From assembly GCA_963830385.1 (NCBI GenBank), contig CAWHMD010000005.1, positions 124,001 to 188,000 of the forward strand: 64,000 nucleotides of DNA. The letters are read 5' to 3'. Source of the stretch: Bog-532 sp963830385. GTDB lineage: Bacteria > Actinomycetota > Actinomycetes > Streptosporangiales > Streptosporangiaceae. Made by a program: the position numbers and the translations under genes. Of this stretch, positions 1 to 8,117 are shown piece by piece. The number at the start of each line of letters is the position of its first letter. Position 1 is the first letter of the stretch. The notes beneath the pieces are model-generated. The model ran no database searches. It was given only the letters and a program-made list of their open reading frames with translations, and was not told the origin of the DNA.

Positions 1-393
1 GTGGTCGTAGCCGAGCGTGCGGGCCTCCTCGCCGAGCACGTACCGGGGCCCGTACGGGCGGGCCTGGTCGGCCAGCCGCTCGATGAGGTCCCGGCCGCGC
101 ACGGCCGGGAAGCCGGCCACGTCGTAGATGAGCTTCTCCGGGTACATGGCGGCGACCTGGCCGCCGATCTCCGGCAGCGAGTCCAGCACCGCGACCGACA
201 GCCCGCGGAACCCGGCGTAGTAGGCGGCGTACAGGCCGGCCGGGCCGGCCCCGATGATGAGCGCGTCCACGTCGTCATCGAACGGGCCGCCGGCCGCGGG
301 CAGCCGTTCGCCCGGGGATGAGGGCTCGGCGCGGTGCTGGCCAGGGGCCAGGCCAGGGGCGGGGCCGGGGCCGGTGGGCTGCGGGTGCGACAC
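1..393 (-). CDS. Ferredoxin-NADP(+) reductase, thioredoxin-reductase-like (5' part, runs off window)
   Basis: The visible 131 codons encode the FAD-binding half of a type-2 ferredoxin-NADP reductase, a flavoenzyme that exchanges electrons between NADPH and ferredoxin in the cytoplasm. A Pro/Ala-rich tail of about 40 residues precedes the dinucleotide-binding motif GAGPAG (residues 48-53). The downstream stretch EIGGQVAAMYPEKLIYDVAG is characteristic of the YumC/FNR branch of the thioredoxin reductase superfamily and lacks a thioredoxin-reductase redox CxxC so far. The GTG start has AGGAG about 7 nt upstream. The gene continues past position 1, so the NADPH domain is not seen. True thioredoxin reductase is less likely. 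Confidence 0.8.
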   Translation of the reverse strand, partial: MSHPQPTGPGPAPGLAPGQHRAEPSSPGERLPAAGGPFDDDVDALIIGAGPAGLYAAYYAGFRGLSVAVLDSLPEIGGQVAAMYPEKLIYDVAGFPAVRGRDLIERLADQARPYGPRYVLGEEARTLGYDH

Positions 394-707
394 CTGATCA
401 CTCCTGTTGAGGACTAAGGTCATACCATTATGTATCAGGCCTACGGCGCGGTGCAAGGGGCTTGCGATCGATTGCCGCCGGGGCAGTGGCGAGGGGGCGG
501 GCGCGGGCGGCGCGAGGGGCCGGAGGGGCAGCCGCCGGACGAGGACACAACGTGCGCGATGCCGCATTCGCACCGGTTGTTACCGGACCAAATGCGGCAT
601 CGCGCCGGTTGGTCGAACGGTCCTCACGCCGGGTGGCCGCACGCCGCACGGGCTGACCGGTGTCAGCCGAGGGCCGGATTGTCGTAGGCGCGCAGGACGC
701 TAGGGCT
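394..707. other. Intergenic region between divergent genes, with a long palindrome
   Basis: No convincing gene lies here; short overlapping frames on both strands have no recognisable content. It should hold the divergent promoters of the ferredoxin reductase (minus) and the AbiEi-like gene (plus). Its main structure is the palindrome at 556-603, described separately. Confidence 0.6.
556..603. repeat. Nested palindrome, copy 1 of a dispersed repeat
   Basis: Perfect 13-bp arms GCGATGCCGCATT (556-568) and AATGCGGCATCGC (591-603) flank an inner CCGGT/ACCGG pair, so the whole 48-bp element can fold into one hairpin. The sequence ACCGGYGCGATGCCGCATTTG read on the minus strand recurs at 16921-16948. 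The position, between two divergent promoters, suits an operator or a REP-like element. Nothing in the flanks shows a transposase. Confidence 0.6.
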
Positions 708-1703
708 ATGGGACGGGTGGCTCGTTACGACCAGGCGCGGCTCGCGGAGGCGCTGCGGCGCCAGCACTTCGTGATCGGACGCGACCAGGCGCTGGCTTGC
801 GGGCTCACGCGGGCGGCACTGGAGCACCGAGTCCGGCCGGGCGGCCCCTGGCAGAAGCTGCTGCCAGGGGTGTACCTGGCCACGACCGGGACCGTGCAGG
901 CGGAACAGCGGGAGATGGCGGCGCTGCTGCACGCCGCCCCCCGCAGTGCGCTCACCGGGATGGCCGCGGCGCGGCGGTATGGGCTCACAGCGCCAGATGG
1001 CGGTCCGATCGACGTCATCGTGCCGGCGAACGTGCACCGCCAGGGCACCGGTTTTGCCCGGATCCACCGGAGCACGCGAATGCCGGCGGACGTGTGTGTG
1101 GCGGGCGAGATCCGGTTCGCGATGCCCGGGCGGGCCGTGACGGACGCCGCGCGGAGCATGACCAGTTTCCAGGACGTACGGGCGCTGGTGGCCCAGGCGG
1201 TCCAGCAGCGGCGATGCTCGATCGAGATGCTCACCATCGAGCTGGAAGAAGGGCCCGCTGCGGGCTCAGGCCTGCTGCGGGCGGCATTGGAGGAGGTACG
1301 GGCCGGGGTGCGATCCGTGCCCGAAGGAGACCTGCGGACACTGCTGCGGCGACGCCGGCTGCCCGCCCCGGTGTTCAACGCGCGGCTGTACCACGGCGAC
1401 ACGCTGATCGCGGTGGTGGATGCCTGGTGGCCCGAGGCTGGGATGGCCGCCGAAGTCGACTCGCGCGAGTACCACTACTCGGCCGACGACTGGCAGCGGA
1501 CCATGCACCGGCACGACCGGCTGGTGGCCTGCGGAGTGCTCTTGCTGCACTTCACCCCGCGTCAGATTCGGGCCCGGCCCGGCGAGGTGGCGGACCAGAT
1601 CAGTGCGGCGCTGGCAACTGGACGCGGCCGCCCGCCGCTGCCACTGCGGATCCGGGCCGACCCCCGGATTCCGGGGTTGCGGAGGGCTGAGGGCAGTCAG
1701 TAA
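708..1703 (+). CDS. AbiEi-like N-terminal / DUF559-like C-terminal protein
   Basis: This 331-residue cytoplasmic protein has an N-terminal winged-helix-like segment of the AbiEi antitoxin type. It covers about residues 5-60 and contains LARRQHFVIGRDQALACGL-like text ending in PGVYL. The C-terminal half resembles DUF559/Vsr-type nuclease folds, with VDAWWPEAGMAAEVDSREYH around residues 235-255 providing acidic residues. Proteins of this build are frequent in actinomycetes and are usually unlinked to an AbiEii toxin; none is adjacent here. ATG at 708 is chosen because homologous text begins just after it; an in-frame GTG at 660 would add 16 residues. Function is unproven: DNA binding, nuclease or solitary antitoxin are all possible. 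Confidence 0.6.
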   Translation: MGRVARYDQARLAEALRRQHFVIGRDQALACGLTRAALEHRVRPGGPWQKLLPGVYLATTGTVQAEQREMAALLHAAPRSALTGMAAARRYGLTAPDGGPIDVIVPANVHRQGTGFARIHRSTRMPADVCVAGEIRFAMPGRAVTDAARSMTSFQDVRALVAQAVQQRRCSIEMLTIELEEGPAAGSGLLRAALEEVRAGVRSVPEGDLRTLLRRRRLPAPVFNARLYHGDTLIAVVDAWWPEAGMAAEVDSREYHYSADDWQRTMHRHDRLVACGVLLLHFTPRQIRARPGEVADQISAALATGRGRPPLPLRIRADPRIPGLRRAEGSQ

Positions 1704-1769
1704 TACTTCAGGCAATGGGAGGGAAAGCGGCCGGGCCGGAATACAGAGGTCGTTCAGAGCTTTGAACCA

Positions 1770-1784
1770 CCAAAGTTCCTTTGG
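1770..1784. promoter_or_regulatory. Palindromic operator candidate upstream of the FadR-type regulator
   Basis: CCAAAG-TTC-CTTTGG is a perfect 6-bp inverted repeat with a 3-bp centre, 83 bp upstream of the GntR/FadR start. FadR-type repressors often bind short palindromes in their own promoters, so autoregulation is a reasonable inference. No experimental motif is available here. Confidence 0.4.
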
Positions 1785-1867
1785 CCAAACCATAATCCCT
1801 AACGTAGAGTGAACGATTTAGTGGTGTCTGTGAAGGCGCCGGGGCGGGCGAAATCGGAGGTCGAGCG

Positions 1868-2626
1868 ATGGCTGGGTCGCGGGATACCGTACGGGACCAG
1901 ATACCTGTCATCCCCTCTCCGGCTGAACCTGGGCTGTTCAGCCGGGTCAGCGTGGGGCGGATTTCGGAGATCATCGTCGAGCAGATCCGGCTGCTGATGC
2001 GGCAGGGCCAGCTCAAGCCCGGTGACCGGCTGCCGCCGGAACGGGATCTGTGCGAGCGCTTCGGCGTCAGCCGGGTGACGGTCCGTGAGGCGCTGCGGAT
2101 GCTGGAGTCCAGCGGCCTGGTGGAGATCCGGGTCGGGGCGCGTGGCGGGGCGTTCGTGACCGCGCCGTCCAGCGACCGGGTGGGCGAGAGCCTGGCCGAC
2201 TTGCTGACACTGTCGGTGATCAGCGCGGCCGACGTGACCGAGGTCCGGATGATGCTCGAGGCGGGCATCGTCCCGCTGGTCTGCGAGCGGGCCACCGAGG
2301 AGGACCTGGCCGACCTGACCGACATCTGCCGGCGCTCCGAGGCGGCGCTGGCCGCGGGCGACTACACGATGGACATGTCGCTGGAGTTCCACATCCGGGT
2401 CGCGCAGGCCACCCACAACCCGGCCATCGTCATGCTGGTCGAGTCGTTCCGCGGGCCGATCCTGATGTCGCTGCAGCAGGCGCACGAGGCCGCGCCGGAG
2501 ATGGGCAAGCGCGGCACCACCGAGCACGAGGAGTTCATCGAGGCGGTGCGGCGCCGGGACGTCGACACCGCGTCCCGGATCATGCGCGAGCACCTGGAGC
2601 GCACCGCGCACCGGCTGGGCCGCTGA
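1868..2626 (+). CDS. GntR-family (FadR subfamily) transcriptional regulator
   Basis: A 252-residue DNA-binding repressor or activator. Residues 30-97 form the GntR winged helix (PGDRLPPERDLCERFGVSRV followed by TVREALRMLE). Residues 105-245 form the FCD ligand-binding domain, with D/H residues around LEFHIRVAQ and HEEFIEAV that normally coordinate a metal and an organic acid. ATG has GGAGG eight nucleotides upstream. It is convergent with the flavoprotein gene, with only 3 bp between stops, so that gene is not an obvious target. The effector is unknown; FCD proteins commonly sense carboxylic acids or sugar acids. Confidence 0.85.
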   Translation: MAGSRDTVRDQIPVIPSPAEPGLFSRVSVGRISEIIVEQIRLLMRQGQLKPGDRLPPERDLCERFGVSRVTVREALRMLESSGLVEIRVGARGGAFVTAPSSDRVGESLADLLTLSVISAADVTEVRMMLEAGIVPLVCERATEEDLADLTDICRRSEAALAAGDYTMDMSLEFHIRVAQATHNPAIVMLVESFRGPILMSLQQAHEAAPEMGKRGTTEHEEFIEAVRRRDVDTASRIMREHLERTAHRLGR

Positions 2627-2629
2627 GGC

Positions 2630-3868
2630 TCAGAACTTGGCGCGGGTGTCGGGGATGGGGACACCCGGGTCGGCCAGCCGCTCGGGGTCGACCGGCAGGC
2701 CGTCGCGGATGAGGTCGCGGATCTCGTCGGCGACGTCCCAGATGTTGACGTTCATGCCCGCCTGGACCAGGCCGCGGGACAGCCAGAACGCGATGAACTC
2801 GCGCTTGGCCACGTCACCGCGGAAGACGACCCGGTCGTAGCGGTCCGGGGTGACGTAGCCCGTGTACTCCATGCCCAGGTCGTACTGGTCGGAGAAGAAG
2901 TACGGGAGCCGGTCGTAGGCCACGTCCTGGCCGAGCATGGCGCGGGCGGCGGCGACCGGCTGGTGCCGCGCGTTGGCCCAGTGCTCGACCCGGATCCGGT
3001 GACCGACCAGCGGGTGGTAGGCGCGGGCGACGTCGCCGGCCGCGTAGATGTCCGGGTCGGAGGTCCGCAGGGCGGCGTCGGTCAAGATGCCGCCGTCGAC
3101 GTCGAGGCCCGCGGCCTCGGCCAGTTCGGCGGCCGGGGCGACGCCGACCCCGATGATCACCGCGTCGGCCGCCAGCTCGGTGCCGTCGGCCAGCCGGACC
3201 CCGGTGACCGCGTCCGCGCTGACCTCGAGCCGCTCCACTTCGGTGCCGAGCCGGAGGTCGACGCCGTGCTCACGGTGCAGGTCGGCGAAGACGGGGGCTA
3301 CCTCGGGGCCGAGCACCGGCAGCAGCGGCTGCTCGTCGATGCTGACCACGGTGGTGGCGACGCCGGCCGTGCGGGCGGCCGCCGCCACCTCCAGCCCGAT
3401 CCAGCCCGCGCCGACCACGACCACCCGGGAGGCCGAGGACAGCGTCCCCCGCAGCCGGTCGCTGTCGTCCACCGAACGCAGGTAGAGCACCCCGTTGGCG
3501 GTCGCGCCGGGCACCGGCAGCAGCCGGGGGGTGGCCCCGGTGGTGAGCAGGAGCTTGTCGTAGCCGAGGGTCTCGCCGGTGCTCAGCGTGAGCTGGCGCA
3601 GGTCCCGGTCGATCGCGGTCACCCCGGTGCTGAGCCGCAGGTCGATGCCGTGCTCGGCGTACCAGGCCTGCTCGTGCACCACGAACGAGTCCCGGTCCTC
3701 GGTGCCCAGCAGGTAGCCCTTGGACAGCGGCGGCCGCTCGTAGGGGTAGTGCGGCTCGTGGCCGATGAGCACGATCTGCCCTTCGAAACCCTCCGTGCGC
3801 AGCGCTTCCGCGGCCCTGGCCCCGGCGAGCGACGCGCCGACGATCACGAACGTGGGTCCCGATGGCAT
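2630..3868 (-). CDS. FAD/NAD-dependent ferredoxin reductase, rhodocoxin-reductase-like
   Basis: This 412-residue flavoprotein transfers electrons from NAD(P)H to a ferredoxin, typically to feed a cytochrome P450 or Rieske oxygenase. The FAD-binding motif VIVGASLAG is near the N-terminus, RPPLSKGYL is the conserved loop of the rhodocoxin/putidaredoxin reductase group, and VVVVGAGWIGLEVAA (about residue 148) is the NAD-binding motif. IYAAGDVA marks the second FAD motif. The C-terminal reductase domain ends in IPDTRAKF. No ferredoxin or oxygenase gene is adjacent; the nearest P450 is at 49.9 kb. Length is normal for the family. Confidence 0.9.
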   Translation of the reverse strand: MPSGPTFVIVGASLAGARAAEALRTEGFEGQIVLIGHEPHYPYERPPLSKGYLLGTEDRDSFVVHEQAWYAEHGIDLRLSTGVTAIDRDLRQLTLSTGETLGYDKLLLTTGATPRLLPVPGATANGVLYLRSVDDSDRLRGTLSSASRVVVVGAGWIGLEVAAAARTAGVATTVVSIDEQPLLPVLGPEVAPVFADLHREHGVDLRLGTEVERLEVSADAVTGVRLADGTELAADAVIIGVGVAPAAELAEAAGLDVDGGILTDAALRTSDPDIYAAGDVARAYHPLVGHRIRVEHWANARHQPVAAARAMLGQDVAYDRLPYFFSDQYDLGMEYTGYVTPDRYDRVVFRGDVAKREFIAFWLSRGLVQAGMNVNIWDVADEIRDLIRDGLPVDPERLADPGVPIPDTRAKF

Positions 3869-3939
3869 CGCGCGGCCTCCATTGGCTCGGTCACTACCGG
3901 TGGTTCGTCAGATACCCGGCCATCTTAAGCCCGAAGCAC

Positions 3940-3967
3940 TTGACAGCCCTGGGAACGTTGCTACTAC
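3940..3967 (+). promoter_or_regulatory. Putative sigma-70-like promoter of the Nramp transporter
   Basis: TTGACA (3940-3945) is followed after 16 bp by TACTAC (3962-3967). The iron box begins 15 bp further on, which would place a bound repressor over the transcription start. The -10 match is imperfect, so this remains tentative. Confidence 0.45.
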
Positions 3968-3981
3968 TGTGATCGTCGAAT

Positions 3982-4000
3982 TTAGGTAAGGCTAACCTTC
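3982..4000 (+). promoter_or_regulatory. DtxR/IdeR-type iron box
   Basis: TTAGGTAAGGCTAACCTTC is a close match to the 19-bp DtxR/IdeR consensus (TTAGGTTAGGCTAACCTAA): 16 of 19 positions agree, including both half-site cores TTAGG and CTAACCT. It lies between the promoter and the start codon of the Nramp-family gene, the classical place for Fe2+- or Mn2+-dependent repression. Confidence 0.8.
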
Positions 4001-4023
4001 GTAACCGCGGCCCAGGAGGACGT

Positions 4024-5304
4024 TTGGCAGCCGGCGACACCCGCGTCATACCCGCTGACTACGGGGACCGCGAGCAGAGCAAACGCCGGATGCTGACCCT
4101 GCTGGCGGTGTGGGGACCAGGGCTGATCGTCATGCTGGCCGACACCGACGCCGGCTGCCTGATCACCGCGGCCCAGTCCGGTGCCCAGTGGGGTTACGCG
4201 ATGGTCCTCCCCCAGCTGGTGCTGATCCCGATCCTGTTCATGGCCCAGGAGATCGTGGTCCGGCTCGGGGTGGTGACCGGGAAGGGCCACGGCAGGCTCA
4301 TCCGCGAGCAGTTCGGCCTGGGCTGGGGCCTGATCTCGGCGGGCACCCTGCTCGTGTCGGCCGTCGGCGCGCTGCTGACCGAGTTCGCGGGCGTGGCCGG
4401 GGTGGGCGAGTTGTTCGGGGTGTCCCGGTGGGTGACGATCCCGGTGACCACCGCGTTCCTGCTCGGGCTGGCGTTCACCGGCAGCTACCGCCGGGTGGAG
4501 CGGATCGGCATCGCCATCGGCCTGGCCGAGCTGGCCTTCATCCCGGCCATGATCCTGGCCCATCCGAGCGGGCGGGACCTGCTGCACGGGCTCAGCACGC
4601 TGCCCCTGGGCCACAAGTCGTACGTGTACCTGCTGGCCGCCAACGTCGGCGCGGTGGTCATGCCGTGGATGATCTTCTACCAGCAGAGCGCGATCGTCGA
4701 CAAAGGCCTGAAGCCGTCGATGCTGCGGGCCGAGCGGCGGGACACCGCGGTCGGCTCGGTCCTCACCCAGGGCATCATGATCGTGGTCATCATGGCGTTC
4801 GCCGCGACGATCTTCAAGGTCAACCCGGGCGCCGCCCTGAACACGGTCGGCCAGCTGGCGGGCGCGCTCACCCCCTACATCGGGGCCACCTCGTCCAAGG
4901 TGCTGATCGGTGCGTCCATCCTCGGCGGGGCGCTGGTGGCGGCGATCGTGGTCTCGCTGGCCGGTTCGTGGGGCATCTCCGAGGTGCTGGGCTGGAAGCA
5001 CAGCCTGAACCAGCGCGTCAACCGCAAGAACGCCAAGTTCTACGTGGTCTACGGGCTGGCCCACGTGATCGGGGCGGTCGTCGTACTGGCCAGCGCGGAC
5101 CTGGTCAGCCTGGCGGTGGACGTCGAGGTGATGAACGCGCTGCTGCTGCCGATCGTGCTCGGGTTCCTGCTGGTGCTGGAGCGCAAGGCGCTGCCACCGG
5201 AGTACCGGATGCGGGGGGCGTACCGGTTCGCCTGCACGGGGCTGTGCGTGATCGTGATCGGCTTCGGCCTGTACATGGTGCCCGCCACCCTCGGCTGGAC
5301 CTAG
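4024..5304 (+). CDS. Nramp-family divalent metal transporter with variant metal-site motifs
   Basis: A 426-residue integral membrane protein with about 11 hydrophobic helices, expected to import a divalent cation with protons. The TM1 loop reads ADTDAG (residues 39-44) where classical MntH/Nramp has DPGN. The TM6 metal site reads MPW (213-215) followed by MIFYQQS, where classical proteins have MPH. It therefore belongs to a divergent Nramp-related branch and may not prefer Mn2+. The TTG start is supported by AGGAGG 4 nt upstream. The preceding iron box points to control by a DtxR-family repressor and to iron or manganese as the physiological metal. Confidence 0.8.
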   Translation: MAAGDTRVIPADYGDREQSKRRMLTLLAVWGPGLIVMLADTDAGCLITAAQSGAQWGYAMVLPQLVLIPILFMAQEIVVRLGVVTGKGHGRLIREQFGLGWGLISAGTLLVSAVGALLTEFAGVAGVGELFGVSRWVTIPVTTAFLLGLAFTGSYRRVERIGIAIGLAELAFIPAMILAHPSGRDLLHGLSTLPLGHKSYVYLLAANVGAVVMPWMIFYQQSAIVDKGLKPSMLRAERRDTAVGSVLTQGIMIVVIMAFAATIFKVNPGAALNTVGQLAGALTPYIGATSSKVLIGASILGGALVAAIVVSLAGSWGISEVLGWKHSLNQRVNRKNAKFYVVYGLAHVIGAVVVLASADLVSLAVDVEVMNALLLPIVLGFLLVLERKALPPEYRMRGAYRFACTGLCVIVIGFGLYMVPATLGWT

Positions 5305-5314
5305 CCGGAGCCGG

Positions 5315-6583
5315 TTAGCCGGGCAGGCCGGGCGCCGGCAGCAGCCGGGTCTCGGCGTCGGCCAGGGCCAGCTCGACCGCGCCCAGCGCGACCGCCTCGT
5401 CGCCCAGCCGGGACAGCTCGAGCCGGGGCGGCACCAGGGTCAGCGGGGCCACGCTGTCCTCGATCGCGGCCAGCAGGGCCGAGCCCGCCTGGGACACGCC
5501 GGCCCCGATGACGACCAGATCCGGGTCGAGCACGAGCAGCACCGGCGCCAGCCCGCGGGCGAACCGGGCGGCGATCGTGTGCACCGCCTCAACCGCGGCG
5601 GCGTCACCCTGGGCGGCCGCCGCGAACACGGCCTCGGCGCCGCGCGGGTCGGGCCCGTCCAGGCCCGGGCCGTCCAGTCCCAGCCCGGCCAGCACGCCGC
5701 CGTGCCGGGCGGCGGCGTCGCTCCCGGCCTCGACGATGGCGTCGGCCCCCACCATCCGCTCGAACGGGCCGCGGCCGAGCCGGTCCGGCTCGGCGGTGGT
5801 GCCCGGGTCCAGGGCCAGGAAGCCGATCTCGCCGGCCGCGTTGGCCGCGCCGCGGTGCAGCCGGTCGCCGATCAGCACGCCGGCCCCGACCCGTTCGCCC
5901 CAGTAGATGAACACCAGCGTGTGGGCGTCGCGGGCCAGACCGTGCCGCCGCTCGGCCAGCGCGGCCAGGTTGGCGTCGTTCTCGACCTGGACCGGGCAGC
6001 GGAACGAGCGGCGCAGCTCCCGGGCCAGCTCGATCTTCCAGCCCGGCAGGCCGGGCGCCAGCATGACCGCGCCGCGGGGCCAGTCGACCAGGCCCGGGGT
6101 CCCGGCCGCCACGCTGGCCACGTCGGGGCGGCGGATGCCGGCCTGCGCCAGCGCCCCGCGGGCGGCGGTGCGCAGCGCGGCCAGCAGGTCGGCGCTGCTG
6201 CGGGCCCCGGACGCGTCCTCCCGGTGCCGGGCCACGATCGTCCCGGCCAGGTCAGCCACGGTGACCAGGGCCTTGTGGCGGCCGATGTCGATGCCGACCA
6301 CGTGGGCGGCCTCGGCCCGGAACCGCACCAGCCGGGCCGGGCGGCCGGACCGGGCGGGCCCCCCGTCCTGGCCGGCCCGCGTCGCCTGCCCGGGCTCGAC
6401 CCAGGCCAGCAGGCCGCCCGCTTCCAGCTGGTCGACGACCTGGCCGACGGTGGGCCGGGACAGCCCGGTCCGGGCGGCCAGATCGGACAGGCTCAGCGGC
6501 CCGGCGCCGCGCAACGCCGCCACCACGTGCGCGCTGTTGATCTGGCGCAGCAGCGGCGGGCCACCGTGTGCCGACGCCTCCAT
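5315..6583 (-). CDS. ROK-family transcriptional repressor
   Basis: A 422-residue regulator. The N-terminal winged helix (about residues 10-75, LSDLAARTGLSRPTVGQVVD) precedes a sugar-kinase-like ROK domain with the phosphate-1 motif VGIDIGRHKALV near residue 96 and ENDANLAALAE. The ROK zinc-binding cysteine cluster (CxCGxxGC) is absent: that position reads GEIGFLALDPGTTAEPDRLG, so sugar-sensing architecture is altered. It is transcribed away from the sugar ABC operon that starts at 6810 and very likely represses it through the AT-rich intergenic site. It ends 10 bp from the convergent Nramp gene. Confidence 0.85.
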   Translation of the reverse strand: MEASAHGGPPLLRQINSAHVVAALRGAGPLSLSDLAARTGLSRPTVGQVVDQLEAGGLLAWVEPGQATRAGQDGGPARSGRPARLVRFRAEAAHVVGIDIGRHKALVTVADLAGTIVARHREDASGARSSADLLAALRTAARGALAQAGIRRPDVASVAAGTPGLVDWPRGAVMLAPGLPGWKIELARELRRSFRCPVQVENDANLAALAERRHGLARDAHTLVFIYWGERVGAGVLIGDRLHRGAANAAGEIGFLALDPGTTAEPDRLGRGPFERMVGADAIVEAGSDAAARHGGVLAGLGLDGPGLDGPDPRGAEAVFAAAAQGDAAAVEAVHTIAARFARGLAPVLLVLDPDLVVIGAGVSQAGSALLAAIEDSVAPLTLVPPRLELSRLGDEAVALGAVELALADAETRLLPAPGLPG

Positions 6584-6696
6584 CCGACCCCCTTCGGCCG
6601 TCCAGTGCTTGCCCTACTGGCCTTGTCCTGACTGTGTTGCTTTTGTATCTGCGTTGCCCTTGACCACTCTGGCCGCTGGGAGCATGATATGCAGCA

Positions 6697-6722
6697 ATCT
6701 TTAATAAATAACCTTTTATAAG
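6697..6722. promoter_or_regulatory. AT-rich ROK operator/promoter candidate
   Basis: A 26-bp AT-rich block containing TTTAATAAATAA and CTTTTATAAG stands out in an otherwise GC-rich gap between the ROK gene and the sugar ABC operon. ROK repressors such as NagC and XylR bind AT-rich sites with TTTA/TAAA half-sites, so this is the most likely shared operator. Confidence 0.5.
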
Positions 6723-6809
6723 TCCCCAGACAACCGATCGCGGGCAAGTGGCGCTCAGCCAGCAGGCGGGTGGGCTTGACCAGCGGCTGGATAGCCAGGA
6801 GGCACTTTC

Positions 6810-8117
6810 GTGATGTCTATCAGGCGTGGAGCCCGGAGGGCCTGGCGGGCTCGGTGGGCCAGATCAGCGGGCGCCGTAGCGGCGGTGGGAGCCGTCGGGC
6901 TGGCCGCCGCGTGCGGTGGCAGCAGCAGTAGCGGCAGCGGCAGCAGTTCGGGCGGCAGCGCCAGCGGCACCATCAGCGTGGTGATGGCGCAGTACAGCAA
7001 CCTGAGCACGCCGTACTGGACTTTGCTGGTGAAGAACTTCGAAAAGGCCAACCCGAAGATCAAGGTCCAGCTCAAGGTCATCGACTGGGACAACCTGCTA
7101 CAGCAGGTGCCGACGATGATCTCCACCCGTAACTACCCGGACGTGCTGAACTTCAACGCCTACAGCACGTTCGCCGCCTCCGGCCTGCTTCAGCCGGCCA
7201 AGGACGTGCTGTCCCCCAGCACCGAGGCCGACTTCGAGTCCTCGTTCCTGGCCAGCGACTCGATCAAGGGCACCCAGTACGCGATCCCGTGGATCGCCAG
7301 CGTGCGGGCGCTCGGCTACAACAAGCAGGCGTTCACCAAGGCGGGCATCACCTCGCCCCCGACCACCTGGGCCGAGCTCACCGCCGACGCCCAGAAGGCC
7401 AAGAAGGCCGGTTACATCGGCTACTGCCTGCCCCTCGGCTCGGAGGAAGCCCAGGCCGAGTGGTCGCTGTGGATGTGGTCGAACGGCGGCGGCTGGACCG
7501 ACTCCTCCGGCAACTTCACGGTCAACAGCCCCAAGAACCTGCAGGCGCTGAACTACCTGCGCACGCTGGCCAACACCGACAAGGTCACCGAGCCGAACCC
7601 GGGCTCGACCAACCGGACCGACGGCTGCTGGGCCGAGTTCGCGCAGGGCAAGGTGGCGATGACCGAGGTCATGCCGCTGGGCACGTTCCAGACCACGTCG
7701 ATGAAGGGCTCGTCGGTCCAGTGGTCCTCGTCCCCGTGGCCGCGCTCCAGCGCCAGCATCCCCCAGTTCACGCTGGGCGTGCAGGACCTGCTGATGGCGT
7801 TCAAGAAGCCCGGCAACACCGCGATGGTCCGCACGTTCCTGGACTACGTGTACCAGAAGGGCAACTACCTCAAGTTCGTCAAGGACGAGGGCTTCCTGCC
7901 CACCACCAAGTCGGCCAGCGCGGCCATGGCCAGCGACCCGGTGACCGGTGAGGGCATCAAGCTGCTGCCGTCGGCCAAGTTCTACCCGGGCACCAACCCG
8001 GCCTGGAACAAGGTCCAGAGCACGGTCCAGAGCCAGCTGGGCACGGCCATGCAGCCGTCGGCCAACCCCAGCACGGTGCTCGGCCAGATCCAGCAGATCG
8101 CGCAAACATCCGGATGA
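6810..8117 (+). CDS. Sugar ABC transporter substrate-binding lipoprotein (family 1)
   Basis: A 435-residue extracellular binding protein of the MalE/UgpB class. A twin-Arg-rich n-region and hydrophobic core end in the lipobox LAAAC (Cys35), followed by a Ser/Gly linker, so the mature protein is anchored to the outer face of the membrane. The core contains WDNLLQQVPTMISTRNYPDV and AIPWIASVRALGYNKQAF, typical of oligosaccharide binders. GTG 6810 has AGGAGG 7 nt upstream; ATG 6813 is an alternative. The stop overlaps the permease start (ATGA), implying translational coupling. No ATPase gene is present, so it probably uses a shared MsiK-type ATPase. The sugar is unknown. Confidence 0.88.
   Translation: MMSIRRGARRAWRARWARSAGAVAAVGAVGLAAACGGSSSSGSGSSSGGSASGTISVVMAQYSNLSTPYWTLLVKNFEKANPKIKVQLKVIDWDNLLQQVPTMISTRNYPDVLNFNAYSTFAASGLLQPAKDVLSPSTEADFESSFLASDSIKGTQYAIPWIASVRALGYNKQAFTKAGITSPPTTWAELTADAQKAKKAGYIGYCLPLGSEEAQAEWSLWMWSNGGGWTDSSGNFTVNSPKNLQALNYLRTLANTDKVTEPNPGSTNRTDGCWAEFAQGKVAMTEVMPLGTFQTTSMKGSSVQWSSSPWPRSSASIPQFTLGVQDLLMAFKKPGNTAMVRTFLDYVYQKGNYLKFVKDEGFLPTTKSASAAMASDPVTGEGIKLLPSAKFYPGTNPAWNKVQSTVQSQLGTAMQPSANPSTVLGQIQQIAQTSG

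Noticed and set aside
4110..5318. 402-residue plus-strand frame overlapping the Nramp gene
   Set aside because: A +2 frame shadow full of Arg/Pro/Gly/His; the true frame has helices and an RBS.
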